DNA from: Paenibacillus sp. FSL R5-0623
GTDB lineage: Bacteria > Bacillota > Bacilli > Paenibacillales > Paenibacillaceae
Direction: 5' to 3'
Assembly: GCF_037974265.1 (NCBI RefSeq)
Contig: NZ_CP150233.1
Coordinates: forward strand, 6,758,001-6,822,000
Length of the DNA: 64,000 nucleotides
Part shown: positions 9,101 through 16,651 of the stretch, piece by piece
Layout of the letters: every line of letters begins with the position of its first letter
Position numbering within the stretch: the first letter of the stretch is position 1
Translations under genes and position numbers: made by a program
The notes under the pieces: generated by a model
Told to the model about the DNA's origin: nothing
The model's input: only the letters and a program-made list of their open reading frames with translations
Database searches by the model: none

Positions 9101-9792
9101 TGCTGTTCACGCATAACTAATAGGCCTTGGAATGCCAGATCAACCGTAAATTGAATTTGATCCGTGTTCAGATATTTACCATCTGGTAGATGGGAATGTC
9201 CCACTAACGATATGATTGCATTCTGTTCATCAGGAGGGAGTGATTCAAATGCTGGAACCATGGTGATGAAGCTCATATTTTGAAGTAGCTCACTTATTCT
9301 TGAGGCATCAAAATTTGCGCCAATAACATTGTTGAATTCGCTTAGCAAGGTATTCGATGTAAATGTTATGGATTGCATCTGGTATGCAATTTCCATATTA
9401 TTTCTATCCTGAACGATTACATTAAAATAATACGTTTCCCCTTCGACTAAATCGGTAATCACTTTGCTGAATATACCTGTTTCGGAATCGCTACCACCAA
9501 CCCAATTACCATAGGCGTATTGCGGAAATCCGCTGATTTCCTCCATATTTTTGATATTAGGTGCCTGGGAGACGAACACTTGATAATTCAGATCAGGTGA
9601 AGACGTTGTAACTGACTCGGCATACTCCCAACTTAGTTCAACCGAGTCATCACCAATGTTCTTTACTGTAATTAGACCATTTTTCCCCGGTACCGGATAC
9701 GATACTTCTGCGCTAACCTTTCCTACTGGTGCCAACCATGGTGCTACCAATAGCAAAATGAGCAATATGTTCACTATTTTTCTGTACTGCAT
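6187..9792 (-). CDS. large S-layer homology (SLH) domain surface protein
   Basis: About 1201 residues from the ATG at 9792, which has AGGGGGA ahead; an in-frame ATG at 9867 lacks one. Order: signal peptide (hydrophobic, ending KVSAE); fibronectin-III-like domain (about 31-140); two homologous helical modules (about 145-400 and 485-740), each closing with WMLDR..NGGY..-SE[IV]Q.AF..FF; between them a proline-rich link and a small chitobiase-like beta domain; a PTPTPT/Gly-Ser linker; a beta domain; and SLH repeats over the last ~170 residues (VTRAQMAAML, DVSATHWA, ITRAQMATIAYRW, LTRAEAVKVLNVLF). SLH domains bind pyruvylated cell-wall polymer, so the protein is cell-surface anchored. The helical modules are not a family I recognise. 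Confidence 0.92.
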   Translation of the reverse strand: MQYRKIVNILLILLLVAPWLAPVGKVSAEVSYPVPGKNGLITVKNIGDDSVELSWEYAESVTTSSPDLNYQVFVSQAPNIKNMEEISGFPQYAYGNWVGGSDSETGIFSKVITDLVEGETYYFNVIVQDRNNMEIAYQMQSITFTSNTLLSEFNNVIGANFDASRISELLQNMSFITMVPAFESLPPDEQNAIISLVGHSHLPDGKYLNTDQIQFTVDLAFQGLLVMREQQLPVMQAKLTSYFEKLASANNVFSPAYLSAIQPQLYQYLLGADLDKNILSYSVNLDRIGNDLSLEQSVMNLNMMLSQSFNFTKASTTNEMNEALTGLYKIQQKAEQYKGTPKESLIGIFPLDFHKMQIISSNVAEMERLSKWMLDRKPNGGYTNYSEIQIAFNNFFFPMIPPLPTFPPFPPIQPIPVAPAVSVDDNVNVIVDADETMEYTQNNGENWFDYSSTNPPQFEGNTTVWVRVKANGSNTASLYKILVFTSDPLKVINEARATKNTDAILGAITQAEWLDLPAGFDNLQPEEKKAIANVVMTFLPSDYAYNLKKQVEYAVEIGYKGIQTIKQTDRILFQQHLNEFYSLFVESTEYFEYPGMEMFKELGQKYLNASNVDKELLAYTAKRLFQGSDLSIEQVYGASLMLVMNYSYINETTDVSEMKKAMLMLYSFQQSTEMMEPFEPFLLKLNAMKDLVEDDTRMGKLAQWMLDRRLANGYSSISEVQTAFDRFFDQVIIINPTPTPTPTPTPSTGGGSGGGSSPVTSTPAPTTKQEQIVVDVNGTNGTNLTKTPITRTTETNGTIKDLVKMTEAIAKESVEKAKQLNMNTARIVIPDTKDSVSETRIELPKAAVKELNDGSLQLEISTENVVISVPTNSIAGFDQDLYFRVVPLKKESERKEVEERAKKEQLIQQVAPNTNVRVLARPVEIDTNMQSREVTLTLPLRDSLPTDPTARQQALDNLAVYIEHSDGTKELIQGKLVQLADNSEGIEFTVTKFSTFTLVVVDGLKASQSTHIPYIQGFGVDFRPDAFVTRAQMAAMLARNLATEAAAGSANSVSYKDVSATHWATSEIHKAQSAGIMNGMSNTQFAPEGSITRAQMATIAYRWMQQQASATTVNGTAVSFTDVSANLWAADAIAYVQSAGLMVGYNDGTFKPDSKLTRAEAVKVLNVLFNRTPLTGAGTSTFSDVPATHWAYVDIEAAAQK
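7558..7587. repeat. in-gene GGTGTT hexanucleotide repeat
   Basis: About five tandem copies of GGTGTT encode the Pro-Thr linker of the SLH protein on the minus strand. Such arrays can change length by slippage without breaking the frame. Confidence 0.85.
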
Positions 9793-9882
9793 ATTTCTTA
9801 TCCCCCTAATCTCGCTTTCAAAAGATAGGCCTATTGTAGTACACAACTCTGAACGGATTCTGAACATTGGAGCAAAAAAAAA

Positions 9883-9925
9883 GGGGTTATTTCCATAATA
9901 TATATGAAATATGGGGGGTTATTTC
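9883..9925. repeat. paired GGGGTTATTTC direct repeats
   Basis: The 11-mer occurs at 9883-9893 and 9915-9925, upstream of the SLH gene start, in an AT-rich stretch with poly-A and poly-T runs. Possible regulatory site; no protein can be assigned. Confidence 0.4.
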
Positions 9926-9961
9926 ATTTTTTTCGTCATAATTCAACATTTTTTTGTTAAA

Positions 9962-10336
9962 CATGTTATCTATGACCTACTATCTGACTATCGCGCATGT
10001 ATGCTGATCTCTCCGGATTAGCGCACCTGTATTGAGGTATTTGACCCAAAAGCCGTCATTCCAGCGGAGGGTGAACCTGCCACCTCTCCTGAAGCGATCC
10101 GGCACGGCGCACTGTTACATTTTTCCTTTTACGTGCATGATGTAGAAGATATCTATCAGCGAGCGCTCGCCCATGGAGCCAAGGCCTATGTTGAACCCGA
10201 TTGGATATCGCTTGGCGAACCTGCACTTCGGGTTAGAAATGCGCTCGTCCACAGTCCGAATGGTGAAGTGATCGAGTTTCTTGAAGAGGTTAATTTTGAC
10301 CGATCCTCATCCTCATCCTCACTATCATCTACATGA
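9962..10336 (+). pseudogene. 5'-truncated VOC (glyoxalase-fold) family remnant
   Basis: The C-terminal half of a vicinal-oxygen-chelate protein is readable from about 10022: RTCIEVFDPKAVIP, then HGALLHFSFYVHDVEDIYQ, EPDWISLGEPALRVRNAL and HSPNGEVIEFLEEV, typical of small VOC proteins. Reading upstream in the same frame meets a TAG at 10019-10021, and no start codon with a ribosome site is seen, so the N-terminal half is missing or decayed. The end is extended by a serine run encoded by a TCATCC-like microsatellite. A shortened protein from the ATG at 10133 is possible but lacks half the fold. Confidence 0.6.
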
Positions 10337-10347
10337 AGTACACAAAC

Positions 10348-10380
10348 AGCCTGTTGCCTCGTCATCCGTGGCAGCAGGCT
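10348..10380 (+). terminator. stem-loop after VOC remnant
   Basis: AGCCTGTTGCC pairs with GGCAGCAGGCT (one G-U), without a clear T-run. Likely a weak or former terminator. Confidence 0.4.
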
Positions 10381-10425
10381 ATTTCATGATTGAATTTGCT
10401 TGGCAAGCATCAGCACACACCGACC

Positions 10426-10980
10426 CTACTCTTGCTCTGCATTCCCCAGCGTATACTCGCTTAACTTTCCTTCATAGACCAATTGCAAACGTTCACTCTG
10501 GCGAAAATCATCCGGTGTCACCAGCGCAGGCAGCTTGTTCCACAGTTTGATTCCCGAACGCTGTAGAATCTCGGCTACAAATTGGGAGCAGAAGTAGGAG
10601 TTGCTGAACTCCACCGGTTCCTTGAGTGTAATGCCAATCACGCCGAGCAGATTGTACATATATTTCTGGCGGCTGCGGATGAAGATGTGCAGCACACGTT
10701 TCATCTTTTCCACTTCACGATCCGTCACCTGAAGCTTGTATATGACACATGTGGTATTGGGATATTTGCTGTATGTACCTGTCTGTATATCTTCCTTCAC
10801 AAACCCGCCATTCAGCGGATTGCTCGGATGTTTGCGGCCGAAGCTGTACAGCTCGGTTAACTCCCGGTCAAATGAGATCGATGCGTGATTATATGGCGCT
10901 CGGGTATAGCTCTGAATAACCTTGGTAAACAGCGTTCCTGTATTCGTAAGCAGGATATAGATGGAGCGTTCATCTGTCAT
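10426..10980 (-). CDS. permuted papain-fold (YiiX/NlpC-P60-like) protein
   Basis: About 184 residues from the ATG at 10980 (AAGGGG upstream; an earlier in-frame TTG overlaps that ribosome site). The family is not named with certainty. A conserved histidine comes first (APYNHASISFD) and a conserved cysteine follows (YFCSQFVAEIL), the His-before-Cys order of circularly permuted papain-like enzymes such as YiiX and LRAT relatives. Further conserved-looking stretches are YSFGRKHP and LPALVTPDDFR. No signal peptide or membrane segment is present, so it is probably cytoplasmic. Activity (amidase, peptidase or acyltransferase) is unknown. It is divergent from the CdsA-like gene. Confidence 0.65.
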   Translation of the reverse strand: MTDERSIYILLTNTGTLFTKVIQSYTRAPYNHASISFDRELTELYSFGRKHPSNPLNGGFVKEDIQTGTYSKYPNTTCVIYKLQVTDREVEKMKRVLHIFIRSRQKYMYNLLGVIGITLKEPVEFSNSYFCSQFVAEILQRSGIKLWNKLPALVTPDDFRQSERLQLVYEGKLSEYTLGNAEQE

Positions 10981-11076
10981 AGCAAAATTTCCCCTTATCA
11001 AGTTGGTACTATTCCTTCATAATAACATAGGTACCCTATAATGGAATCTTACTTTGAATAAGCAGGTGATCGGTAC

Positions 11077-11994
11077 GTGAGCAGTTCACTCTTTACACTA
11101 ACGTTAATCTTCACAGCTTTACTTGTGATACATATCGTGTACAAAATTATTGCAAAGCTCCAGCCAAGCAAAGACTATTCAGGCATCGGCCAAAAAATCA
11201 AAACCTGGTGGGGTATGTTTGTGATCTTCTGCCTCGCCACCCTTTTTAACCCCATCGTGTCCCTCATCTCCCTCATGGTGCTTGCATTCTTCTCACTCAA
11301 AGAATACTTCTCCATGATTCGCAGTACACGCAAAGCCGACCGCAGGCTGTTCCTATGGGCGTATCTGGCGATTCCGGTTCAGTTCTACTGGATCTACATT
11401 GGATGGTATGGCATGTTTATCGTGTTTATTCCACTATATGTGTTCCTTGTGCTGCCCCTGCCGCGTCTGATCAACAAAGGTACGGTCGGGTTCCTGCGCA
11501 GTGTCAGCTCCACACAATGGGGACTGATGCTGATGGTGTTTGGACTGAGCCACCTGGCCTATTTCCCATTTGCCACACCGGAGTATGGGTCTAAGCTGGT
11601 GTTGTTCCTGGTCGTGTTAACGCAACTTAATGATGTGGTGCATTATCTCGTCTCTCTCTATCTGGGCAAACGAAAAGTGGTGCCTACCGCCAATCCTTTT
11701 GTCACCTGGGAAGGGTTCGCGTGTGCATTTATTGTAACGACAGCAACGTCTTATTTCATCCATCCCTACCTGACGCCATTTGATTGGAAATTCTCGCTAT
11801 TCATCGGGGTCTTGATCAGTCTGGCCGGATTCTTCGGCAGTCTGACGGTGTCTGTACTGAAGCGCGATCTGTTAATTGGAGATGACAACAAGTTCGATTC
11901 ACTCAAAAAAAGCTACCTGAGCCGGGTCGACAGCCTGACCTATACCTCGCCGGTTATGTTCCACGTGGTCCGTTATTTCTTTGACTTTATGTAG
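11077..11994 (+). CDS. phosphatidate cytidylyltransferase (CdsA-like)
   Basis: 305 residues with about eight membrane helices. The C-terminal signature of CTP transferases is recognisable: SVLKRD..IGDDNKFDS followed by YLSRVDSLTYTSPVMFH, corresponding to the Lys-Arg...Lys-Asp and RxDS motifs of CdsA. The usual reaction is CTP plus phosphatidic acid to CDP-diacylglycerol, the precursor of phosphatidylglycerol and phosphatidylethanolamine. The start is GTG at 11077 with AGCAGGTG upstream. It stands alone, not beside dxr or rseP as the housekeeping cdsA usually does, so it may be a paralogue. A palindromic element inserted right at its stop codon duplicated the last codons. Confidence 0.85.
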   Translation: MSSSLFTLTLIFTALLVIHIVYKIIAKLQPSKDYSGIGQKIKTWWGMFVIFCLATLFNPIVSLISLMVLAFFSLKEYFSMIRSTRKADRRLFLWAYLAIPVQFYWIYIGWYGMFIVFIPLYVFLVLPLPRLINKGTVGFLRSVSSTQWGLMLMVFGLSHLAYFPFATPEYGSKLVLFLVVLTQLNDVVHYLVSLYLGKRKVVPTANPFVTWEGFACAFIVTTATSYFIHPYLTPFDWKFSLFIGVLISLAGFFGSLTVSVLKRDLLIGDDNKFDSLKKSYLSRVDSLTYTSPVMFHVVRYFFDFM

Positions 11995-11997
11995 CAA

Positions 11998-12232
11998 CTA
12001 TATAAATTGAACTAAAAAGTAATTTTTACACTTGCCACTCCGATGACAGAACAACCTTCAGATCGCTGTTATCCCCCGATTTTTTAATTACTTTTATAAA
12101 GGTGAAAATCAGGGTATAAAGGCGATGTATATGCTTCCGAAGCAGCTTTCCTTTAGAAAGCTTTTAGCTCCGCTTCTTCCGTTTTTTCTGTCCTCTACGT
12201 TCTCGTGTAAATCTTCAGTTCAATCTTTATAG
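11998..12232. repeat. palindromic MITE-like element, copy B, with 9-bp target duplication
   Basis: 235 bases between inverted ends (CTATATAAATTGAACT left; AGTTCAATCTTTATAG right, 14 of 16 matching). It is flanked by a perfect 9-base direct repeat ATGTAGCAA at 11989-11997 and 12233-12241, the footprint of transposition. The interior holds the shared block ACAGAACAACCTTC and GATCGCTGTTATCCCC and folds into nested hairpins. There is no ORF, so it would need a transposase in trans. Insertion hit the stop codon of the upstream gene; the duplication kept the stop intact. Confidence 0.88.
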
Positions 12233-12275
12233 ATGTAGCAACAGATAGCTCGGCGAGCTTGTAATTATATATGTC

Positions 12276-12303
12276 AAAAAAAGCAGCCCACGTGGCTGCT
12301 TTT
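12276..12303 (-). terminator. terminator of lipoprotein gene
   Basis: AGCAGCC and GGCTGCT arms around CACGT, followed on the minus strand by seven U's. Confidence 0.85.
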
Positions 12304-12345
12304 CCTGTACAACAGGCTCTAGACGGAGCCTTCATGATGTGCCTG

Positions 12346-12918
12346 CTACTTCAACGTAATTTCCTTTTCGGACATGATTTCGTTCCCCTCATCATTTGTG
12401 AAGACAAATGTGGCTTTGCCCCGCTCGCCCTTCATCTCATCCGAATAGATAAAGCCGGAGAATTGTCCATTGCCGCTAAAGTAAAACCCCTCTTCACCAT
12501 TTCCGCCATGTTCAATGGCTTCCTGTAGTGAATTCACAATCGTCACCGTGTTAGACGTCCATCGCATCTCCGTTAGTGTATAGCCCTTCGGAACCTGCTT
12601 GATTCCAAAATCAAAGCTGTTACCCTCGCTCGGTTTCTCCGACTGGTCAATGACGATATCAATCTGCTCAGACGGTTCAGTGGATTCCGATTGAGCCGTA
12701 GGCTTGCCCTCATCACCACTGGCACTACCTTGATCATTGTTATTCTTCGCATCCGCATTCGGAACAGAGTTTTCCCCAGCTTCCTCTACGGGTTGCTTCG
12801 ATTGCGGATAGGCGTGCTCCTGAACCGATTCTCCACTAGTGCCACAGGCAGTGACTAATAACGAAATACATAGCACAGACATGCAAAGTGCAGACTTCTT
12901 TATATTTATTTTCATCAT
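12346..12918 (-). CDS. putative lipoprotein of unknown function
   Basis: 190 residues. The signal peptide ends in the lipobox LLVTAC, predicting a lipid-anchored exported protein. A low-complexity, Ser/Glu/Asp-rich linker (about residues 28-90) is followed by a compact C-terminal domain with VPKGYTLTEMRW and KATFVFTNDEGNEI. I do not recognise the domain. The ATG at 12918 has GGGAG six bases ahead. It is flanked by palindromic elements B (downstream) and C (upstream), so it may be transcribed alone. Confidence 0.8.
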   Translation of the reverse strand: MMKINIKKSALCMSVLCISLLVTACGTSGESVQEHAYPQSKQPVEEAGENSVPNADAKNNNDQGSASGDEGKPTAQSESTEPSEQIDIVIDQSEKPSEGNSFDFGIKQVPKGYTLTEMRWTSNTVTIVNSLQEAIEHGGNGEEGFYFSGNGQFSGFIYSDEMKGERGKATFVFTNDEGNEIMSEKEITLK

Positions 12919-12953
12919 CTAATTCTCCCTTCATCCATTTACAGCACATATAT

Positions 12954-13185
12954 CTATATCAGTTGAACTAATCATTTACACGATAACGGAGAGGACAGAA
13001 AAAACCTGAAAAAGCGAAGCGTTCGCCTAAAAGCTTTCTGAAAGAAAGCTGCATCGGAAGCATACGCTATCCCCGAATTTTCCCCTTCGGAAAAAATAAT
13101 CAAAAAATCTGGGGATAACAGCGATTGGAAGGTTATTCTGTCATCGTAGTGTCAGTGTAAATATTCTTTAGTTCAACTTATATAG
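12954..13185. repeat. palindromic MITE-like element, copy C (inverted)
   Basis: 232 bases, inverted relative to copies A and B. Ends are CTATATCAGTTGAACT and AGTTCAACTTATATAG (15 of 16 matching). It contains GGGGATAACAGCGATTGG and GGTTATTCTGTCATCG, the reverse complement of the block in A and B. The arms are joined by a central hairpin near 13068-13118. Flanking bases share only a short CACA, so no convincing target duplication remains. It sits directly upstream of the lipoprotein gene. Confidence 0.82.
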
Positions 13186-13284
13186 CACACCACTTACTAA
13201 TCACTACACCATATCGTCCCACATGAAGCTCCATTATATGTAAATGATTAATAAATTCAGTATGTAACTGCACCTCGATGAGTA

Positions 13285-13320
13285 AAAAAAGAACTCTGTT
13301 CATGACGTCATGCACTGTTT
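13285..13320 (-). terminator. probable terminator of LysM gene
   Basis: An imperfect stem centred on CATGACGTCATG is followed on the minus strand by seven U's. The rest of 13186-13284 shows nothing I can assign. Confidence 0.55.
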
Positions 13321-13323
13321 AAT

Positions 13324-13707
13324 TTATCGATCAAACCCAGGCAAGACCAACACTTGTCCAATCTGGATGGCATTATGCTCGATTTTATTCACTTTCTTGA
13401 TTGCTTCTACATATACACGAGTGTCCATCTGCTGAGGTTTATGTGTCAATGAAATGCCCCACAGTGTATCTCCCTGAGATACAACGATCTGGTCACCCGA
13501 TAATAATTGCTCATCCCCGGCAAATGCAGTGAATACAGCACTACACCCTATGATTATAATTAGAGTTAGAGTTATAGTGACAATCTTCATTAGCCAAGAT
13601 GGCGCCTTCACACGCTGCATGAATTGATCTTTAACATACACGGTGCGAGACTCGGACGTTTTGGTATAAACGGACTCATAAATACTTTTGTACGTAGAAT
13701 ATCTCAT
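13324..13707 (-). CDS. LysM-domain membrane protein (YneA-like)
   Basis: About 127 residues. A cytoplasmic N-terminus of ~35 residues precedes one membrane helix (MKIVTITLTLIIIIGC) and an extracellular LysM domain (VVSQGDTLWGISLTHK ... NAIQIGQVLVLPGF) that binds peptidoglycan. The layout matches YneA, the SOS-induced division inhibitor of Bacillus. However, YneA normally lies beside lexA, and I find no LexA box here. The start ATG at 13707 was chosen for its GGAGG nine bases ahead; in-frame ATGs at 13731 and 13752 lack one. The neighbour, divergently transcribed, is the DNA-repair gene ada. Confidence 0.8.
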   Translation of the reverse strand: MRYSTYKSIYESVYTKTSESRTVYVKDQFMQRVKAPSWLMKIVTITLTLIIIIGCSAVFTAFAGDEQLLSGDQIVVSQGDTLWGISLTHKPQQMDTRVYVEAIKKVNKIEHNAIQIGQVLVLPGFDR

Positions 13708-14012
13708 TCTAGTCGACCTCCAGACTTTCATTCCGCTAATCTTTAATTTCATGTTTACCTATGTATTTTTCCTATAACAATGAATGATCAATAATTCACT
13801 TTTTCGCTGTATAGGCATCTTTGCCTAATTGCCCCTACCCTAATAGGTCTATACTACCAGTTCACTCTAAACAAATTCTGAACAACGGAATTTCAATGTT
13901 ATATCCGATTTAATCTATCCAATATTCATGCCTGATTTTCGGCGATGCTTGCTGTAACGTTTTTCTATAATAGGTTATAGATAAAGATTCTAATGAGTAA
14001 GGACGTGGCCCC
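13708..14012. promoter_or_regulatory. divergent promoter region of LysM gene and ada
   Basis: About 300 AT-rich bases without an ORF. A TATAAT at 13966-13971 fits a -10 box for the plus-strand ada gene, though the -35 is weak. A small perfect hairpin (TAGGCA/TGCCTA, 13812-13827) is present. No LexA-type palindrome was found. Confidence 0.4.
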
Positions 14013-15065
14013 ATGATTTCTGCTGATCTGAAGGAACAATATTACGAGGCGCTTGTGGCCAAGGATTCGGAATACGAGGGTTTATTCTATGTTGGGGTCC
14101 GAACCACGGGTGTGTTCTGTCGTCCCACATGCCCTGCGCGAAAGCCAAAATTCGAAAACTGCGAATTCTATGAGACGGCTCAGCAGGCACTTCTGGCCTC
14201 ATATCGCCCTTGCCAGCGCTGTCGCCCGCTCTCTCACCCCAATCAAGTATCCGATGTCGTTCGCATATTAGTGGAAGCTGTGGAGAAAAATCCGGAGAAA
14301 CGCTGGAAAGGACAGGATTTCAAGGCCCTCTCCATCGACGAATCCACTGCTCGCCGTCAGTTCAAGAAGCGGTTCGGCATGACCTTTGTCGAATATGCTC
14401 GTGCTCGCCGCATGGGACTTGCCCTGAAAAATATTCGCGCCGGTCGCACCGTTATTGATAGCCAATTATCTACCGGATATGAATCAAGCAGCGGCTTCCG
14501 CGATGCCTTTTCACGGATCATGGGAGCCGCCCCTACTCAAGTCGATGAAGGACATATCCTGAAAGCGTCCTGGATTGACACCCGGCTCGGCCCAATGATG
14601 GCTATTGCTGATGAGGAGTCGCTATATTTACTGGAATTTGTCGACCGCAGAGGTCTGGAGCGCGAAGTTGAGCGTCTGCGCAAACGAACCAAATCAGCGA
14701 TTGTGCCCGGTACTACAGCTCCCATCCAGTCCATTGAGCGTGAACTAAACGAGTACTTTCAAGGTATTCGGACAGCATTCGACACACCGTTGTTCTGTTT
14801 AGGAACACTATTCCAAAAACGTGTGTGGGACGAGTTGCTGGCCATTCCGGCTGGTGAAACGAGGTCATATCAGGAGATTGCAAATGCACTGGGAAAACCG
14901 ACTGCTTGCCGAGCTGTGGCACAGGCGAATGGAGCCAATCAGCTTGCGATTGTGATTCCATGCCACCGTGTAATCAATGCCAGTGGTGAGCTGGGCGGAT
15001 ACGGCGGGGGATTAACTCGCAAAAACTGGCTTTTGACTCACGAGAAACAAAAACAGGGTAGCTGA
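14013..15065 (+). CDS. ada: bifunctional Ada: transcriptional activator and O6-methylguanine-DNA methyltransferase
   Basis: 350 residues with the complete E. coli Ada layout. The N-terminal zinc domain carries FCRPTC (Cys36, Cys40) and PCQRC (Cys67, Cys70); Cys36 is the methylphosphotriester acceptor. Next is an AraC-type helix-turn-helix (about 85-170), then the methyltransferase domain with the active-site PCHRV (Cys317) followed by GGYGGG. It removes methyl groups from O6-methylguanine and phosphotriesters irreversibly, and when methylated activates adaptive-response genes. The ATG at 14013 has AAGGA ahead. Bacillus subtilis splits these functions into AdaA and AdaB; here they are fused. 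Confidence 0.95.
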   Translation: MISADLKEQYYEALVAKDSEYEGLFYVGVRTTGVFCRPTCPARKPKFENCEFYETAQQALLASYRPCQRCRPLSHPNQVSDVVRILVEAVEKNPEKRWKGQDFKALSIDESTARRQFKKRFGMTFVEYARARRMGLALKNIRAGRTVIDSQLSTGYESSSGFRDAFSRIMGAAPTQVDEGHILKASWIDTRLGPMMAIADEESLYLLEFVDRRGLEREVERLRKRTKSAIVPGTTAPIQSIERELNEYFQGIRTAFDTPLFCLGTLFQKRVWDELLAIPAGETRSYQEIANALGKPTACRAVAQANGANQLAIVIPCHRVINASGELGGYGGGLTRKNWLLTHEKQKQGS

Positions 15066-15143
15066 AAAACAGAATTGAAGTAATGAAGTACGCATCAAAT
15101 GTCCAAAGGAATGCATGATATAACAAAGGAGAGTCAATATAAT

Positions 15144-15917
15144 ATGAGTACCTTAGAAGAAAAAGCAGCGTTGTTCCAACAATACCATGTGAAAGGAAAA
15201 CCACTTGTTCTGGTCAATGTGTGGGATGCTGGAAGCGCGCAAGCCATCCAATCCGCTGGAGCAACGGCCATTGCTACCGGAAGTTGGTCCGTTGCTGCGG
15301 CCCACGGTGAACATGATGGTGAAGCCATGTCATTCCATCTGGTGCTTGCCAATCTTGCACGGATTACAGCGAGCGTGGAACTGCCTGTAACGATCGATAT
15401 AGAGGGAGGGTATGGGAGGTCTGTGTCAGAAGTGAAGCAAAGTATCCTGCAAGTCATCGATCATGGTGCTGTAGGAATCAACATGGAAGATCAACTTCCC
15501 GCTGGCTTGGGATTGTACACTGTGGAGGAGCAATGTCCGAGATTGTCCGCCGCCCGGGAAGCTGCGGAGCAAGCAGGCATACCATTGTTCATTAACGCCC
15601 GCACAGATATTTTTCTGCAACATGAACCTGAACACCATAACCACTCCCTCTTAGAGGAAGCACTTATGCGTGCGAGCCAATATGCAGATGCAGGAGCCAG
15701 TGGTCTGTTTGTACCCGGTTTGCAGGATCACCAATTGATTCAGGAATTGTGTGAGCGTTCATCGCTGCCAATTAACGTCATGGTTACGTCTCCTGAGCCT
15801 TCACCAAAACAGCTTGCCGCACTGGGTGTAGCACGTATAAGCTATGGGCCATATCCCTATCTGCAAGTTATGGAACACCTGAAAGAACTGGGGAGAAACA
15901 TTTTATCGGGAAATTAA
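15144..15917 (+). CDS. isocitrate lyase/PEP mutase family protein
   Basis: About 257 residues of the ICL/PEPM TIM-barrel family: LVNVWDAGSAQAIQSAGA near the N-terminus, the metal/substrate loop VTIDIEGGYG, GINMEDQLPAG, and LFINARTDIF. Members cleave or rearrange C-C or C-P bonds of oxaloacetate-like or phosphonate substrates; which reaction occurs here is unknown. The start is placed at 15144, where family members usually begin, with AAAGGAG 12 bases ahead; in-frame ATGs at 15099 and 15111 lack ribosome sites. It follows ada by about 80 bases in the same direction. Confidence 0.85.
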   Translation: MSTLEEKAALFQQYHVKGKPLVLVNVWDAGSAQAIQSAGATAIATGSWSVAAAHGEHDGEAMSFHLVLANLARITASVELPVTIDIEGGYGRSVSEVKQSILQVIDHGAVGINMEDQLPAGLGLYTVEEQCPRLSAAREAAEQAGIPLFINARTDIFLQHEPEHHNHSLLEEALMRASQYADAGASGLFVPGLQDHQLIQELCERSSLPINVMVTSPEPSPKQLAALGVARISYGPYPYLQVMEHLKELGRNILSGN

Positions 15918-15967
15918 CAGGAGGGCATGTTATAATCACCTCTATTGAACATTTACAGGAGGCAATT

Positions 15968-16486
15968 ATGCTTAACGTGGAACAAAAGCTTGAAGTCCTA
16001 CAATCGTATCCCCAACTGCAACGCAAAGATGTTTCTCTCGGTCGTGTTAATTTCCACTACGAGGATAGTGCGTATGATAAAAAGATTGTTGCTCTCCATA
16101 TTCATCCTAACGGTAACGGTTATATCTATGCAGGGCTACTGCCTAACTATGAGACCGATGCTAAAGGATTCGTCAATATTCGTGATTACTCCGAAGCAGA
16201 TCTGCGCACATTGTTAGATGAAACAATCCAAGCGATGTCTCACAATCCCAACGCAGTTGAATTTAATGAACCAGAACAAGTAAAAGCTGCTGCTCCTGCA
16301 TTGTCTACAACCTCTACGGGTGGCGGAACGTGGATCGATGAAGATGGATATACGCTGACTTTAAAATACGAAGATGACATGTGGTATGTGTATTCCGGTG
16401 ATAATCTGGATATGGCTTTTGAAACGCGTAGCGAAGCTGGCGAGTATCTCAAAGACGAAGGATTCAAACCGCAGGCTCAGGCTTAA
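15968..16486 (+). CDS. conserved hypothetical protein
   Basis: 172 residues, strong GGAGG before the ATG at 15968. No family recognised. The N-terminal half (KKIVALHIHPNGNGYIYAG ... RTLLDETIQAMS) looks like an alpha/beta domain. A linker rich in Ala, Thr and Gly (about 105-120) leads to a short C-terminal domain with two WY-type strands (TLTLKYEDDMWYVYSGDN) and ending with AGEYLKDEGF. No signal peptide or membrane segment is seen, so it is cytoplasmic. Confidence 0.72.
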   Translation: MLNVEQKLEVLQSYPQLQRKDVSLGRVNFHYEDSAYDKKIVALHIHPNGNGYIYAGLLPNYETDAKGFVNIRDYSEADLRTLLDETIQAMSHNPNAVEFNEPEQVKAAAPALSTTSTGGGTWIDEDGYTLTLKYEDDMWYVYSGDNLDMAFETRSEAGEYLKDEGFKPQAQA

Positions 16487-16557
16487 AAGATACACCTCCA
16501 TTTGGAATTACACACACAGATTGTTGAATAGGTATATTCAGTGATTTAGGATGATAC

Positions 16558-16592
16558 AAAAAACACGAGGCGTGTTCGCACTCGTGTTTTTT
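16558..16592. terminator. bidirectional terminator
   Basis: AAACACGAG pairs with CTCGTGTTT with T-runs on both strands, between the convergent hypothetical gene and the ABC permease. Confidence 0.88.
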
Positions 16593-16651
16593 GTTTTACA
16601 GGAAATTTCGCATAGATTTATTGCCCCGGTTCCTTATATAACTGTTTCCTG

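Noticed and set aside
13708..14012. SOS (LexA) box for the YneA-like LysM gene
   Set aside because: No GAAC-N4-GTTC type site found, so SOS control is not claimed.
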